The notes below the pieces were generated by a model. That model worked only from the letters and a program-made list of their open reading frames with translations, had not been told where the DNA came from and ran no database searches. Positions 40,112 through 46,530 of a stretch of 46,530 nucleotides of DNA are shown in pieces. How positions within the stretch are numbered: position 1 is the stretch's first letter; the number at the start of each line of letters is the position of its first letter. Where the stretch lies: contig JAZOMO010000005.1 of NCBI GenBank assembly GCA_045654025.1, forward strand, positions 1 through 46,530. The letters run 5' to 3'. Source of the stretch: Scatosoma sp045654025 (GTDB lineage: Bacteria; Bacillota; Clostridia; Christensenellales; Borkfalkiaceae). Position numbers and translations under genes: made by a program.

Positions 40112-40140
40112 ATTATAGTATATATAAACAAATTTATCAA
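40112..40140 (-). promoter_or_regulatory. promoter of the candidate ncRNA
   Basis: TTGATA (40135-40140), 17 bp, TATAAT (40112-40117) on the minus strand. Confidence 0.8.
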
Positions 40141-40156
40141 GCGGTTTTGTGTGGAT

Positions 40157-40189
40157 AAAAGAAAACTCGACTTTTAATAAGTCGAGTTT
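40157..40189 (-). terminator. terminator of the alaS operon
   Basis: AAACTCGACTT/AAGTCGAGTTT (40163-40173 with 40179-40189) with a T-rich tail on the minus strand, about 60 nt after the last unknown gene. Confidence 0.75.
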
Positions 40190-40248
40190 CTGAACTATTT
40201 AATTTAAATCCCTAAGAGCGATGCCCTTATAAGAACCGCTTTTTTATT

Positions 40249-40680
40249 TTAATCCAGCATACCAAAGTACGCGCTGTACTTGATACCAAGCTCCTTTTCC
40301 ATGTCGTTGCGGATTTCGCGCTGGTACTCTTCAAAAAATGCGTCCCAGCCGTACTCACGCATTACGCCCGTGATAAAATCCGATTCGTAGGTCGCGCCAA
40401 CCGAAGTTGGATACATATAATACACTTGGTCTTTGTAGAGAAAGGTGATTTTTGCAAGCTTCACGGGGTACATTTCCCGAAAAGTTTCCTTGTATTCCTT
40501 CATCTTTTTCGTCCATTTTTCAAGGAACGCCCGCAATTCATCGGGGATTTCTTCCTTACCAAAACCGAGATGTTTCGCCTTTTCCCACTCGTACCAAATT
40601 TCCCACTTCTCACCAACCGTCGAGGCGCGGAAGCAGGTATATTTAGAATCGTTTTTGGGCTTTTCAAAGTATATTTTCAT
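40249..40680 (-). CDS. protein of unknown function, third gene after alaS
   Basis: A 143-residue soluble protein rich in Lys, Glu and aromatic residues (MKIYFEKPKNDSKYTCFRASTVGEKWEIWYEWEKAKHLGFG...). No signal peptide or membrane helix. I do not recognise a family. A GGGGAT ribosome site precedes the ATG at 40680, and it follows the previous gene by 16 nt, so it is probably real and co-transcribed with alaS. Confidence 0.75.
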   Translation of the reverse strand: MKIYFEKPKNDSKYTCFRASTVGEKWEIWYEWEKAKHLGFGKEEIPDELRAFLEKWTKKMKEYKETFREMYPVKLAKITFLYKDQVYYMYPTSVGATYESDFITGVMREYGWDAFFEEYQREIRNDMEKELGIKYSAYFGMLD

Positions 40681-40696
40681 GTTCTATCCCCACTAT

Positions 40697-41074
40697 TTAT
40701 TGTATACAAATCCCAAAAAAGTCGGTATGCTCTTCTAAATATTTTGTCAGTAGCTGGGCAAACAAAGCTCGCCTCTCTTCCCTCGTTGCCTTGCGGAAAA
40801 AGTGCTTGCGCGAAAAGGCAGAAAATTCTTTGGGGTACAGCCTTTTCAGCAAAGGAAATTGATATCCGCCCTTTGCGTACACGACAAAGTTTAATTCGTT
40901 GCCGCCCGATACTTCCCGAAGGTCGAAAAAGTCCCTACCCTTTTGAAAACGGTAGATATACACGCACGAGGAATCCCCGCCCTTTTCGTAGAAATACCGA
41001 TAGGTAAACCCTTTATCGATAAAAGCGGCAAACGCCGCTTTCATCTCTTTTTCAATCTGTAATTCGTTTTCCAT
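40697..41074 (-). CDS. protein of unknown function, translationally coupled to alaS
   Basis: A 125-residue soluble protein (MENELQIEKEMKAAFAAFIDKGFTYRYFYEKGGDSSCVYIYRF...) with a basic C-terminal third (KEFSAFSRKHFFRKATREERRALF). No family recognised. The start overlaps the alaS stop by one base (TAATG), which strongly suggests coupled translation. Since AlaRS here lacks its usual C-terminal part, a role as partner is conceivable but unsupported by any similarity I can see. Confidence 0.78.
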   Translation of the reverse strand: MENELQIEKEMKAAFAAFIDKGFTYRYFYEKGGDSSCVYIYRFQKGRDFFDLREVSGGNELNFVVYAKGGYQFPLLKRLYPKEFSAFSRKHFFRKATREERRALFAQLLTKYLEEHTDFFGICIQ

Positions 41075-42903
41075 TATTGCAAAACAGCCTTAATTCTTCT
41101 CAAGCCAGAACCACAGCTCTGTTCCTTGGCAATCTTGAACTTGCCAAGCTCGCCCGTCGTCGCCGCGTGCGGACCACCGCAGATTTCCTTCGAGAAATCG
41201 CCGATGGTGTACGTTTTTACCCGTTCGCCGTACTTGCTTTCAAACAAGCCGGTAAAGCCCTGCGCCTTTGCTTCTTCCAACGAAATTTCCTGCATTACAA
41301 CGGGCAGGTTTTGGGCGATGACCTCGTTGACCAAATCCTCTACTTTCTTGATTTCCTCTGCCGTCATCGGCTGGGGCAGGTTGAAGTCAAAACGCAATCT
41401 TTCTTCGGTGATGTTCGAGCCCTTCTGGCACACCTCGTCCGAGTACACCTTCTTCAGCGCCGCGTGCAATAAGTGGGTTGCCGTGTGCAGACGGGTGGTT
41501 GCCTCTTTGTTGTCTGCAAGACCGCAAGCGAACTTCTGCTCGCTGCCCGCCTTACTCTTGCTCTGGTGTTCTTCAAACGCCGCCTTGTAGCCGTCGAGGT
41601 CTACGCTGTAGCCACGCTCTTTCGCCATTTCGTCCGTGATTTCCACGGGGAAACCGTAGGTGTCGTAGAGGTGGAACGCCTGCTTGCCGTTGATGCACTT
41701 TTCAGGCACGTAGTTAGGGTCTTTCTGCGCCATAAAAGTGTTCTTTCTTTCGATACCGTTGAGGCACTTTTCAAATTCCTTCAAGCCCTGCTGCAGGGTT
41801 TTCGTGAACTTCGCCTCTTCCTTTGCAAGCTCTTCAAAGATTTTATCGCGGTTGATTTGCAGTTCAGGGTATACTTCCTTGTACTTTTCGATGTACGCCT
41901 CTGCAATCTTGGAAAGACTACCTTCGGGCAGTTCAATCTTTCTGCCAAAGCGCACCGCGCGACGGATGATACGGCGCAAAATGTACCCTTGGTCGGTGTT
42001 GGAAGGCACGATGCCCTTCTCGTCGCCGATCATAAAGGTCGCCGTTCTCGTATGGTCGAGGAGTACGCGGAACGCTCTCGTCGTTTCGGGGTCAGCATCG
42101 TAAGCCTTGCCCGTCAGCTCGGAAATCACCTTGATCGCATCCTCAAAGAGGTCGGTTTCATACACACTGGATTTGCCCGTCAATACGCAAAGCGCACGCT
42201 CTAAGCCCATACCCGTGTCCACGTTCTTTTGCGAAAGCTCGGTGTACGTGCCGTCTGCTTGCTTATTAAAGCGCATGAATACGTCGTTCCATATTTCAAG
42301 GAACGCGCCGCACTTACAGTCGGGATTACATTCAGGCGAGCATTTCGGCTTGCGAATGATGAACATTTCGGTGTCCGTACCGCAAGGGCCGGTCAAGCCG
42401 GCAGGCCCCCACCAGTTGTTTTCACGGGGCATATAGTAGATATTTTCCTTCTTGATACCTGCCTTTTCCCACAGCGCCGCCGCCTCATCATCGCAAGGCA
42501 ACGTGTCGTCACCGCCAAACACGGTGACCGCAAGATTTTCAGGGTCGATACCAAGATAGTCCTTGCCCGTCAGGAACTCATAGCTCCAAGGAATCATCTC
42601 CTGCTTGAAGTAGTCGCCAAGCGACCAGTTGCCAAGCATTTCAAAGAAGGTACAATGGCTTGCATCACCAACGTCGTCGATGTCGCCCGTACGCACGCAC
42701 TTCTGCACGTCCGTCAAGCGGGTGCCTGCGGGGTGCTTTTCTCCGAGCAAGTAGGGAACAAGCGGGTGCATGCCTGCCGTCGTAAACAAAACGGTCGGGT
42801 CGTTTTCGGGGATCAGCGATGCAGAGGGAATCACCTTGTGTCCTCTGTCCTTAAAGAAATTTAAATACATTTCTCTGATGCTTTGGCTGGTAATATTTTT
42901 CAT
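41074..42903 (-). CDS. alaS: alanyl-tRNA synthetase, short form lacking the C-terminal domain
   Basis: A class II synthetase of 609 residues, against about 870 for usual bacterial AlaRS. Catalytic core: PENDPTVLFTTAGMHPLVPYLLG, RVLLDHTRTATFMIGD. A Cys cluster (CSPECNPDCKCG) lies in the core. The editing domain is intact, with HTATHLLHAALKK (HxxxH) and CGGPHA ligands, and the chain then stops (LRRIKAVLQ). The DHHA1/C-Ala part, which helps tRNA binding and dimerisation, is missing without any frameshift. The start at 42903 (MKNITSQSIREMYL) has AGGA upstream; the ATG at 42966 is before the transcription start. Two unknown genes follow in the operon. Confidence 0.93.
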   Translation of the reverse strand: MKNITSQSIREMYLNFFKDRGHKVIPSASLIPENDPTVLFTTAGMHPLVPYLLGEKHPAGTRLTDVQKCVRTGDIDDVGDASHCTFFEMLGNWSLGDYFKQEMIPWSYEFLTGKDYLGIDPENLAVTVFGGDDTLPCDDEAAALWEKAGIKKENIYYMPRENNWWGPAGLTGPCGTDTEMFIIRKPKCSPECNPDCKCGAFLEIWNDVFMRFNKQADGTYTELSQKNVDTGMGLERALCVLTGKSSVYETDLFEDAIKVISELTGKAYDADPETTRAFRVLLDHTRTATFMIGDEKGIVPSNTDQGYILRRIIRRAVRFGRKIELPEGSLSKIAEAYIEKYKEVYPELQINRDKIFEELAKEEAKFTKTLQQGLKEFEKCLNGIERKNTFMAQKDPNYVPEKCINGKQAFHLYDTYGFPVEITDEMAKERGYSVDLDGYKAAFEEHQSKSKAGSEQKFACGLADNKEATTRLHTATHLLHAALKKVYSDEVCQKGSNITEERLRFDFNLPQPMTAEEIKKVEDLVNEVIAQNLPVVMQEISLEEAKAQGFTGLFESKYGERVKTYTIGDFSKEICGGPHAATTGELGKFKIAKEQSCGSGLRRIKAVLQ

Positions 42904-42951
42904 ATCATTATCGTCCTTTTGCCGATTTTCTCTTTTAAATCGTATATTTTT

Positions 42952-42980
42952 ATTATAGTCAGACAAACAAAGTTTGTCAA
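42952..42980 (-). promoter_or_regulatory. alaS promoter with palindrome over the -35
   Basis: TTGACA (42975-42980), 17 bp, TATAAT (42952-42957) on the minus strand. A perfect GACAAAC-AAA-GTTTGTC inverted repeat (42962-42978) covers part of the -35 and the spacer, a possible operator or weak cysS terminator stem. Confidence 0.85.
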
Positions 42981-42992
42981 GTAAATCTGCGC

Positions 42993-44393
42993 TTATATCT
43001 TCGTCAGTTCATAACCCGTCTTGCTGTCCTTGACGGCGTAGCCCATCGAGGCGAGCTTATCACGCAGCTCGTCACTCTTTGCCCAGTCGCGGTTTTGGCG
43101 CGCCGCCCATCTCTCCTCAGCAATCGCCTGCACGTCAGCAGGAATACTATTCTCCTCTGCGGCAAACAAGCCTTCGTATTCCTCGGGCGTTCTCGTCAAC
43201 ACGCCAAGCAGGGAATAGGTCTTTTGCAACTGCTTTGCATACGCCGTTGCCTTGCCGTCTTTTGCCGCAAGGAACTTGTTGATTTCCTTCGCGTACCCAA
43301 AGAGGTTGGAAAGCGCCAAAGCGGTGTTGAAATCGTCGCTCATGCAAGCGTTAAATTCGTCGTCGATTTTCTTCGCCGCCGCCTCGTCTTCTGCCGTCGC
43401 AGGCAAGTTCAACGCGTACACGGTATGCAATAATTTGTAAAAATTGCGAATTTGGCTCTCTGCCAAGGGGAACAAATCGTCGGTAATATTGATGTCCCCA
43501 CGGTAGTTTGTCTGCAACAAAGCGTACTTGATTGCCTCGTCGGAATACTTTTCGAGAAGGTCTGCAAGCAACAAACTATTGCCCAAAGACTTACTCATTT
43601 TCTGACCGTTGACCTTAATTAAGCCGTTGTGCGTCCAGTATTGCACAAAGCGTTTGCCCGTCAAGGCTTCCGTCTGCGCAATCTCGTTTTCGTGGTGCGG
43701 AAAGATCAAATCTCTGCCGCCGCCGTGAATGTCGATTTGGTCGCCAAACGCCGCAAGGTTCATCGCAGAACATTCGATATGCCAGCCAGGTCTGCCCTTA
43801 CCCCAAGGGGAGCTCCAGCAGATTTCCCCGGGCTTTGCGCTCTTCCAAAGAGCAAAGTCGTAGGCGTTCTTCTTATCCTCGTCGTTGTCGATACGAACGC
43901 CGTCGAGGGCATCGTCAATGTTGCGGTTGGACAACTGACCGTAAGCAGGATAGGACGCCACGTCAAAGTACACGTCGCCGTTTGCCGTCGCGTAAGCGTG
44001 CCCTTTCTCCATCAGCTTTTCAATGAAATCGATGATATTTTCGATGTTTTGGGTCGCTTTCAGCCATACGTTGGGGTCGTCTACGCGCAATTTGGACATT
44101 ACGGCGTTGATTTTTTCAATCATCTTTTCTGCGTATTCGTCCGCAGGAATCCCTACCTCTGCCGAACGCGCAATAATCTTATCGTCTACGTCCGTATAGT
44201 TTCTTGCGTACACGACTTGATAGCCGAGTTTTTCCAAAAACTTACGCATAATATCATAGATAAGGGCCTGATATCCGTGCCCGATATGCGCCTCACCCGA
44301 AACGGTGATACCGCAAGCGTACATCTTTACCTTGCCTTCCTGCAAGGGTACGAATTCTTCCTTTCTCTTTGTCAACGAGTTGTAAATTTTCAT
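42993..44393 (-). CDS. cysS: cysteinyl-tRNA synthetase
   Basis: A 466-residue class I synthetase of normal length. The HIGH motif is AHIGHGYQ, and KMSKS is present as KMSKSLGNS. Zinc ligands are the Cys in YACGITV, the Cys in WHIECSAM and the His/Glu of FPHHENE. The C-terminal helical anticodon domain includes ERWAARQNRDWAKSDELRDKLASMG. AAGGAG precedes the ATG at 44393. Expression is controlled by a T-box leader (44464-44717), so transcription rises when uncharged tRNA-Cys accumulates. Confidence 0.97.
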   Translation of the reverse strand: MKIYNSLTKRKEEFVPLQEGKVKMYACGITVSGEAHIGHGYQALIYDIMRKFLEKLGYQVVYARNYTDVDDKIIARSAEVGIPADEYAEKMIEKINAVMSKLRVDDPNVWLKATQNIENIIDFIEKLMEKGHAYATANGDVYFDVASYPAYGQLSNRNIDDALDGVRIDNDEDKKNAYDFALWKSAKPGEICWSSPWGKGRPGWHIECSAMNLAAFGDQIDIHGGGRDLIFPHHENEIAQTEALTGKRFVQYWTHNGLIKVNGQKMSKSLGNSLLLADLLEKYSDEAIKYALLQTNYRGDINITDDLFPLAESQIRNFYKLLHTVYALNLPATAEDEAAAKKIDDEFNACMSDDFNTALALSNLFGYAKEINKFLAAKDGKATAYAKQLQKTYSLLGVLTRTPEEYEGLFAAEENSIPADVQAIAEERWAARQNRDWAKSDELRDKLASMGYAVKDSKTGYELTKI

Positions 44394-44463
44394 AACTTTA
44401 CTCTCCTTTTTAATCCCTTACTATGCTCCGTCGCAAAGAATGACTGAAATGCGATAGAGCCGA

Positions 44464-44717
44464 TAAAAAATAATACGCCTTTACAAAATTGTAAAGGCGT
44501 ATTTAAACGCTGTTCCACTTTACTTCAAGAGCGCATTTTCTGCCCTCTCCTCATTTTCGCCTCTTGTTCGGCGGCGACACCGCGGGCATTACCCCGTCCT
44601 CAAACGCGAAAACGCACTTTCCCGACCAAAGCGAAACCATGCTTACAGCAAATACACGGCTCTCTGTATACGCCTTTTCTATCGGTACTCTTTTTCCGCA
44701 TCGGAATATCTATCTAT
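44464..44717 (-). promoter_or_regulatory. T-box leader (tRNA-Cys) of cysS
   Basis: On the minus strand the leader shows stem I landmarks: GAGTA before CCGA, then CAGAGAGCCG and GCTGTAA, with CCGA/TCGG pairing and a candidate specifier TGC (Cys). The T-box AAAGTGGAACAGCG (44508-44521) carries TGGA, which fits the UCCA end of tRNA-Cys. GTAAAG..GCG can pair with CGC..CTTTAC as antiterminator. The competing terminator is AATACGCCTTTACA/TGTAAAGGCGTATT (44472-44503) plus a T run. It explains the 320-nt gene-free stretch. Confidence 0.93.
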
Positions 44718-44723
44718 ATTTCT

Positions 44724-44752
44724 ATTGTAGCAGTTTTTTTAAAAAAATGCAA
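44724..44752 (-). promoter_or_regulatory. cysS promoter
   Basis: TTGCAT (44747-44752), 17 bp, TACAAT (44724-44729) on the minus strand. The start point is near 44717. Confidence 0.75.
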
Positions 44753-44772
44753 CTGTTTTTTACAATGTTCGA

Positions 44773-45408
44773 TTATATTGCTTTGGTGGGTAAAGGCATT
44801 ACTTTGTATTCTTCAAACGCCGCCTGCACCATCGCTTGGTTGTAAATTTCCTTTATAAGAAGGTAGCTAACCACGGTATCTGCCACGTTCTCAAAATTAA
44901 AGGTATAGCCGGAAACCCGCAACAACAACTTCGTTTCCTGATAGGTAAAATGCGCTGACAAGCCCAAGGCAAACACCAACGGTTTAGAAGGATAGAGCTC
45001 CCCTTTTAAGATGCGTTTCCAAATCGCAGGGTCAATCTCCAGCCCTTCCGCCAAAGCCTTCGGGTCTACGTTATGGCAACGACAAACTTCTTTTAATTTT
45101 TTCGGGAAGCTATTCTTAGACAATGCCTCGGAAATTCTCTGGAAAAAGCTCAACGGACGGAACGTGAAGGAGAAATTCTTATCACTCAGGCGCGATTTCA
45201 ATTCCACCAACAGCTCCGCGCATTTCTCCTGCTTTGCAAGACACATATTCTCCGCAGGCAGAGTGTAGGAGTATTTTCTACCATATGCATCTACCTTCGT
45301 CTCCTGCATTTTTGGCATGCGGTAGCCCGGTAGAACGCAAATCTTATCATAATTTGCATATTTTTCGCAAAAATATCTGTCTAAATCTTCTATAAAATCA
45401 AATTTCAT
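44773..45408 (-). CDS. HTH-domain protein of unknown function
   Basis: A 211-residue soluble protein. The C-terminal half has an XRE-like helical domain: FPKKLKEVCRCHNVDPKALAEGLEIDPAIWKRILKGELYPSKPLVFALGLSAHFTYQETKLLLRVSGYTF. A helical end (SYLLIKEIYNQAMVQAAFEEY) follows, as in the C-terminal regulator-like domains of some Clostridia macro/TIR-type proteins. The N-terminal half is not recognised. The start at 45408 (MKFDFIEDL) is chosen because the promoter (45434-45462) lies just upstream and rules out the 45597 ATG. It is divergent from a DeoR regulator. Confidence 0.75.
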   Translation of the reverse strand: MKFDFIEDLDRYFCEKYANYDKICVLPGYRMPKMQETKVDAYGRKYSYTLPAENMCLAKQEKCAELLVELKSRLSDKNFSFTFRPLSFFQRISEALSKNSFPKKLKEVCRCHNVDPKALAEGLEIDPAIWKRILKGELYPSKPLVFALGLSAHFTYQETKLLLRVSGYTFNFENVADTVVSYLLIKEIYNQAMVQAAFEEYKVMPLPTKAI

Positions 45409-45433
45409 ATGCTTATTATCCTCTGTTGGTCTT

Positions 45434-45462
45434 AGTATAACACAGACACGATAAAAAAGCAA
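45434..45462 (-). promoter_or_regulatory. promoter of the HTH gene at 44773
   Basis: TTGCTT (45457-45462), 17 bp, TATACT (45434-45439) on the minus strand. Confidence 0.65.
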
Positions 45463-45506
45463 TCGTTTTTTATTCCTACTAGCCGTTTCACACCACTTAC
45501 ATCCTC

Positions 45507-45535
45507 TTGACATTTTTTGTCGAATGTGGTAGAGT
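45507..45535 (+). promoter_or_regulatory. promoter of the DeoR-family gene
   Basis: TTGACA (45507-45512), 17 bp, TAGAGT (45530-45535). Confidence 0.65.
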
Positions 45536-45565
45536 AGTAGCATATAAGGATAAGGAGTTTTTAAG

Positions 45566-46324
45566 ATGAAACGCGAACGCATTGAACAAATCGCCACGCT
45601 TGTCGATAAACGAGGGGTTGTTACCTTGGCTCAGCTCGGCGATTTTTTTCCTAAAGTATCGGAAATGACCCTGAGAAGGGATTTGTTCCAACTGGAAGAG
45701 GAAGGCAGAATAGTCCGCGTCCGCGGCGGCGCAAAATCCGTCAAGGATTTGCAGAAAACTTCCGGTGTACCCTACGCAAAGAACACGAATTTACACGTAG
45801 GTGAAAAGCGTACCATCGGCGCAAAAGCGGCGGCTTTGATTGACGAAGGGGCATCCGTCTTTATCGACGGCGGCACGACTGCCCTCTACTTTGCCAAGGA
45901 AATGCCCGACGTGCCCTGCACGGTATTCACGACAGGTATCGCCGTAGCGCAGGAGCTGTCGAAAAAGAAGAACATCACTATTCACGTTTTAGGCGGCATC
46001 TTGAAAAAGGAAAACCTTTCCACGGTGTCGGCGGTTGCTCCCTCATACTTTCAGGAAATCAACTTTGAACACGCCATCATCTCCGCCTCTGCTTTCACCC
46101 CTGAAAGCGGTTTTGCCTGCGATAGCATGATGGAAGCAGAACAGTTAAAGCTGTTGCGCTCGAAAGCGAAATTTACCTATATGATGCTGGACAGCTCGAA
46201 GATCGGCAAAGTCATGCCCTATACCTTCGCCTCTATAGACGATATCAGCGTGCTGATTACTGACACGAAGTTCCCCTCCTCCTTAAAAGAGCTGTTTAAA
46301 GCGCATAACATCGTCGTTATGTAA
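45566..46324 (+). CDS. DeoR/GlpR-family transcriptional regulator
   Basis: A 252-residue repressor. The N-terminal winged helix has the family signature VSEMTLRRDLFQLEEEGRIVRVRGGAKS. The C-terminal effector domain resembles sugar-phosphate isomerases (FIDGGTTALYFAKEM, VFTTGIAVAQEL, LGGILKKENLSTVSA, MMLDSSKIGK). Such regulators respond to phosphorylated sugars, usually of an adjacent catabolic operon; none is present here, so the target is unknown. AAGGAG precedes the ATG at 45566. It has its own promoter and terminator. Confidence 0.93.
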   Translation: MKRERIEQIATLVDKRGVVTLAQLGDFFPKVSEMTLRRDLFQLEEEGRIVRVRGGAKSVKDLQKTSGVPYAKNTNLHVGEKRTIGAKAAALIDEGASVFIDGGTTALYFAKEMPDVPCTVFTTGIAVAQELSKKKNITIHVLGGILKKENLSTVSAVAPSYFQEINFEHAIISASAFTPESGFACDSMMEAEQLKLLRSKAKFTYMMLDSSKIGKVMPYTFASIDDISVLITDTKFPSSLKELFKAHNIVVM

Positions 46325-46342
46325 AACACCTCAAAAATACAC

Positions 46343-46370
46343 AAAATCCCCGTTTAAAGGGGATTTTTCT
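46343..46370 (+). terminator. terminator of the DeoR-family gene
   Basis: AAAATCCCC/GGGGATTTT (46343-46351 with 46359-46367) followed by T residues. Confidence 0.85.
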
Positions 46371-46392
46371 TTTTTGTTGTCGCAAAATCAAG

Positions 46393-46419
46393 AAAAAACC
46401 GAACGCGTAATGCGTTCGG
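46393..46419 (-). terminator. rRNA operon terminator
   Basis: CCGAACGC/GCGTTCGG (46399-46406 with 46412-46419) followed on the minus strand by TTTTTT, 15 nt past the 5S 3' end. Confidence 0.85.
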
Positions 46420-46433
46420 CTTTCAGTTGAAAA

Positions 46434-46530
<97 letters not shown>

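Overview
The window looks like a chromosomal segment of a Gram-positive, probably spore-forming, uncultivated gut-type Clostridia. Support comes from spmA/spmB, a SpoVB-like flippase, a T-box before cysS, TTGACA/TATAAT-type promoters, AGGAGG-type ribosome sites and intrinsic terminators. A Christensenellales-like lineage is only my guess. Most genes are housekeeping and lie on the minus strand. The minus strand also carries the 3' end of a 5S rRNA at the right edge, so an rRNA operon enters there.

Layout. 1-5.8 kb: a partial DEDD exonuclease, serS, a P-type ATPase on the plus strand, a dense block of intergenic hairpins, and a short-chain dehydrogenase. 5.9-10.8 kb: gyrB then gyrA, separated by tandem structured repeats. 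10.9-16.3 kb: a divergent DUF6809-like/XRE pair with palindromic operators, dusB, a YabN-type MazG fusion, a SpoVB/MurJ-type flippase and a second SDR. 16.3-19.6 kb: a ferrous iron operon (feoA, feoB, a 53-residue FeoB-associated Cys-rich protein, then the SDR) behind a strong promoter with a palindromic operator, and a DtxR-family gene beside it. 19.7-24.3 kb: ruvC-ruvA-ruvB, an inserted four-helix-bundle (S23) gene with its repeats, then queA. 24.3-28.9 kb: a tiny amphipathic protein, a 2[4Fe-4S] ferredoxin, a cysteine desulfurase, an EF-G paralogue and a PAP2 phosphatase. 28.9-35.8 kb: rsmA, a membrane protein, a TatD-linked radical SAM protein, tatD, metG, and spmA/spmB on the plus strand. 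35.8-40.1 kb: a candidate sRNA, an XRE regulator, GTP-type PEP carboxykinase, a repeat-domain lipoprotein and a candidate ~200-nt rod-like ncRNA. 40.2-46.5 kb: two unknown genes coupled to a short AlaRS, cysS with its T-box, an HTH protein, a DeoR regulator and the 5S rRNA.

The most unusual feature is not protein coding. At least four loci (after gyrB, after queA, upstream of ruvC, after tatD) carry intergenic elements that share two short internal boxes (on the plus strand roughly AGMAAGWCNAG and ACGMAGTATTKCG). Each is flanked by a different, locus-specific pair of mutually complementary arms. In three cases the arm includes the stop codon or tail of the upstream gene; at tatD the element supplies the last ten codons. 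Related stop-codon-anchored palindromes sit at the ends of the ATPase, flippase, ruvB and lipoprotein genes. I see this as a family of hairpin elements, possibly mobile or retrocopied, whose arms track their host site. A second type of element, GTGAAGTT/AACTTCAC repeats with an S23 gene, splits the usual ruvB-queA neighbourhood.

Several starts differ from the longest open frame because ribosome sites, promoters or repeats rule out the upstream ATG: gyrB, ruvC, the radical SAM gene, the flippase, feoB, both XRE genes, EF-G-like, alaS, metG, dusB and the 45.4 kb HTH gene.
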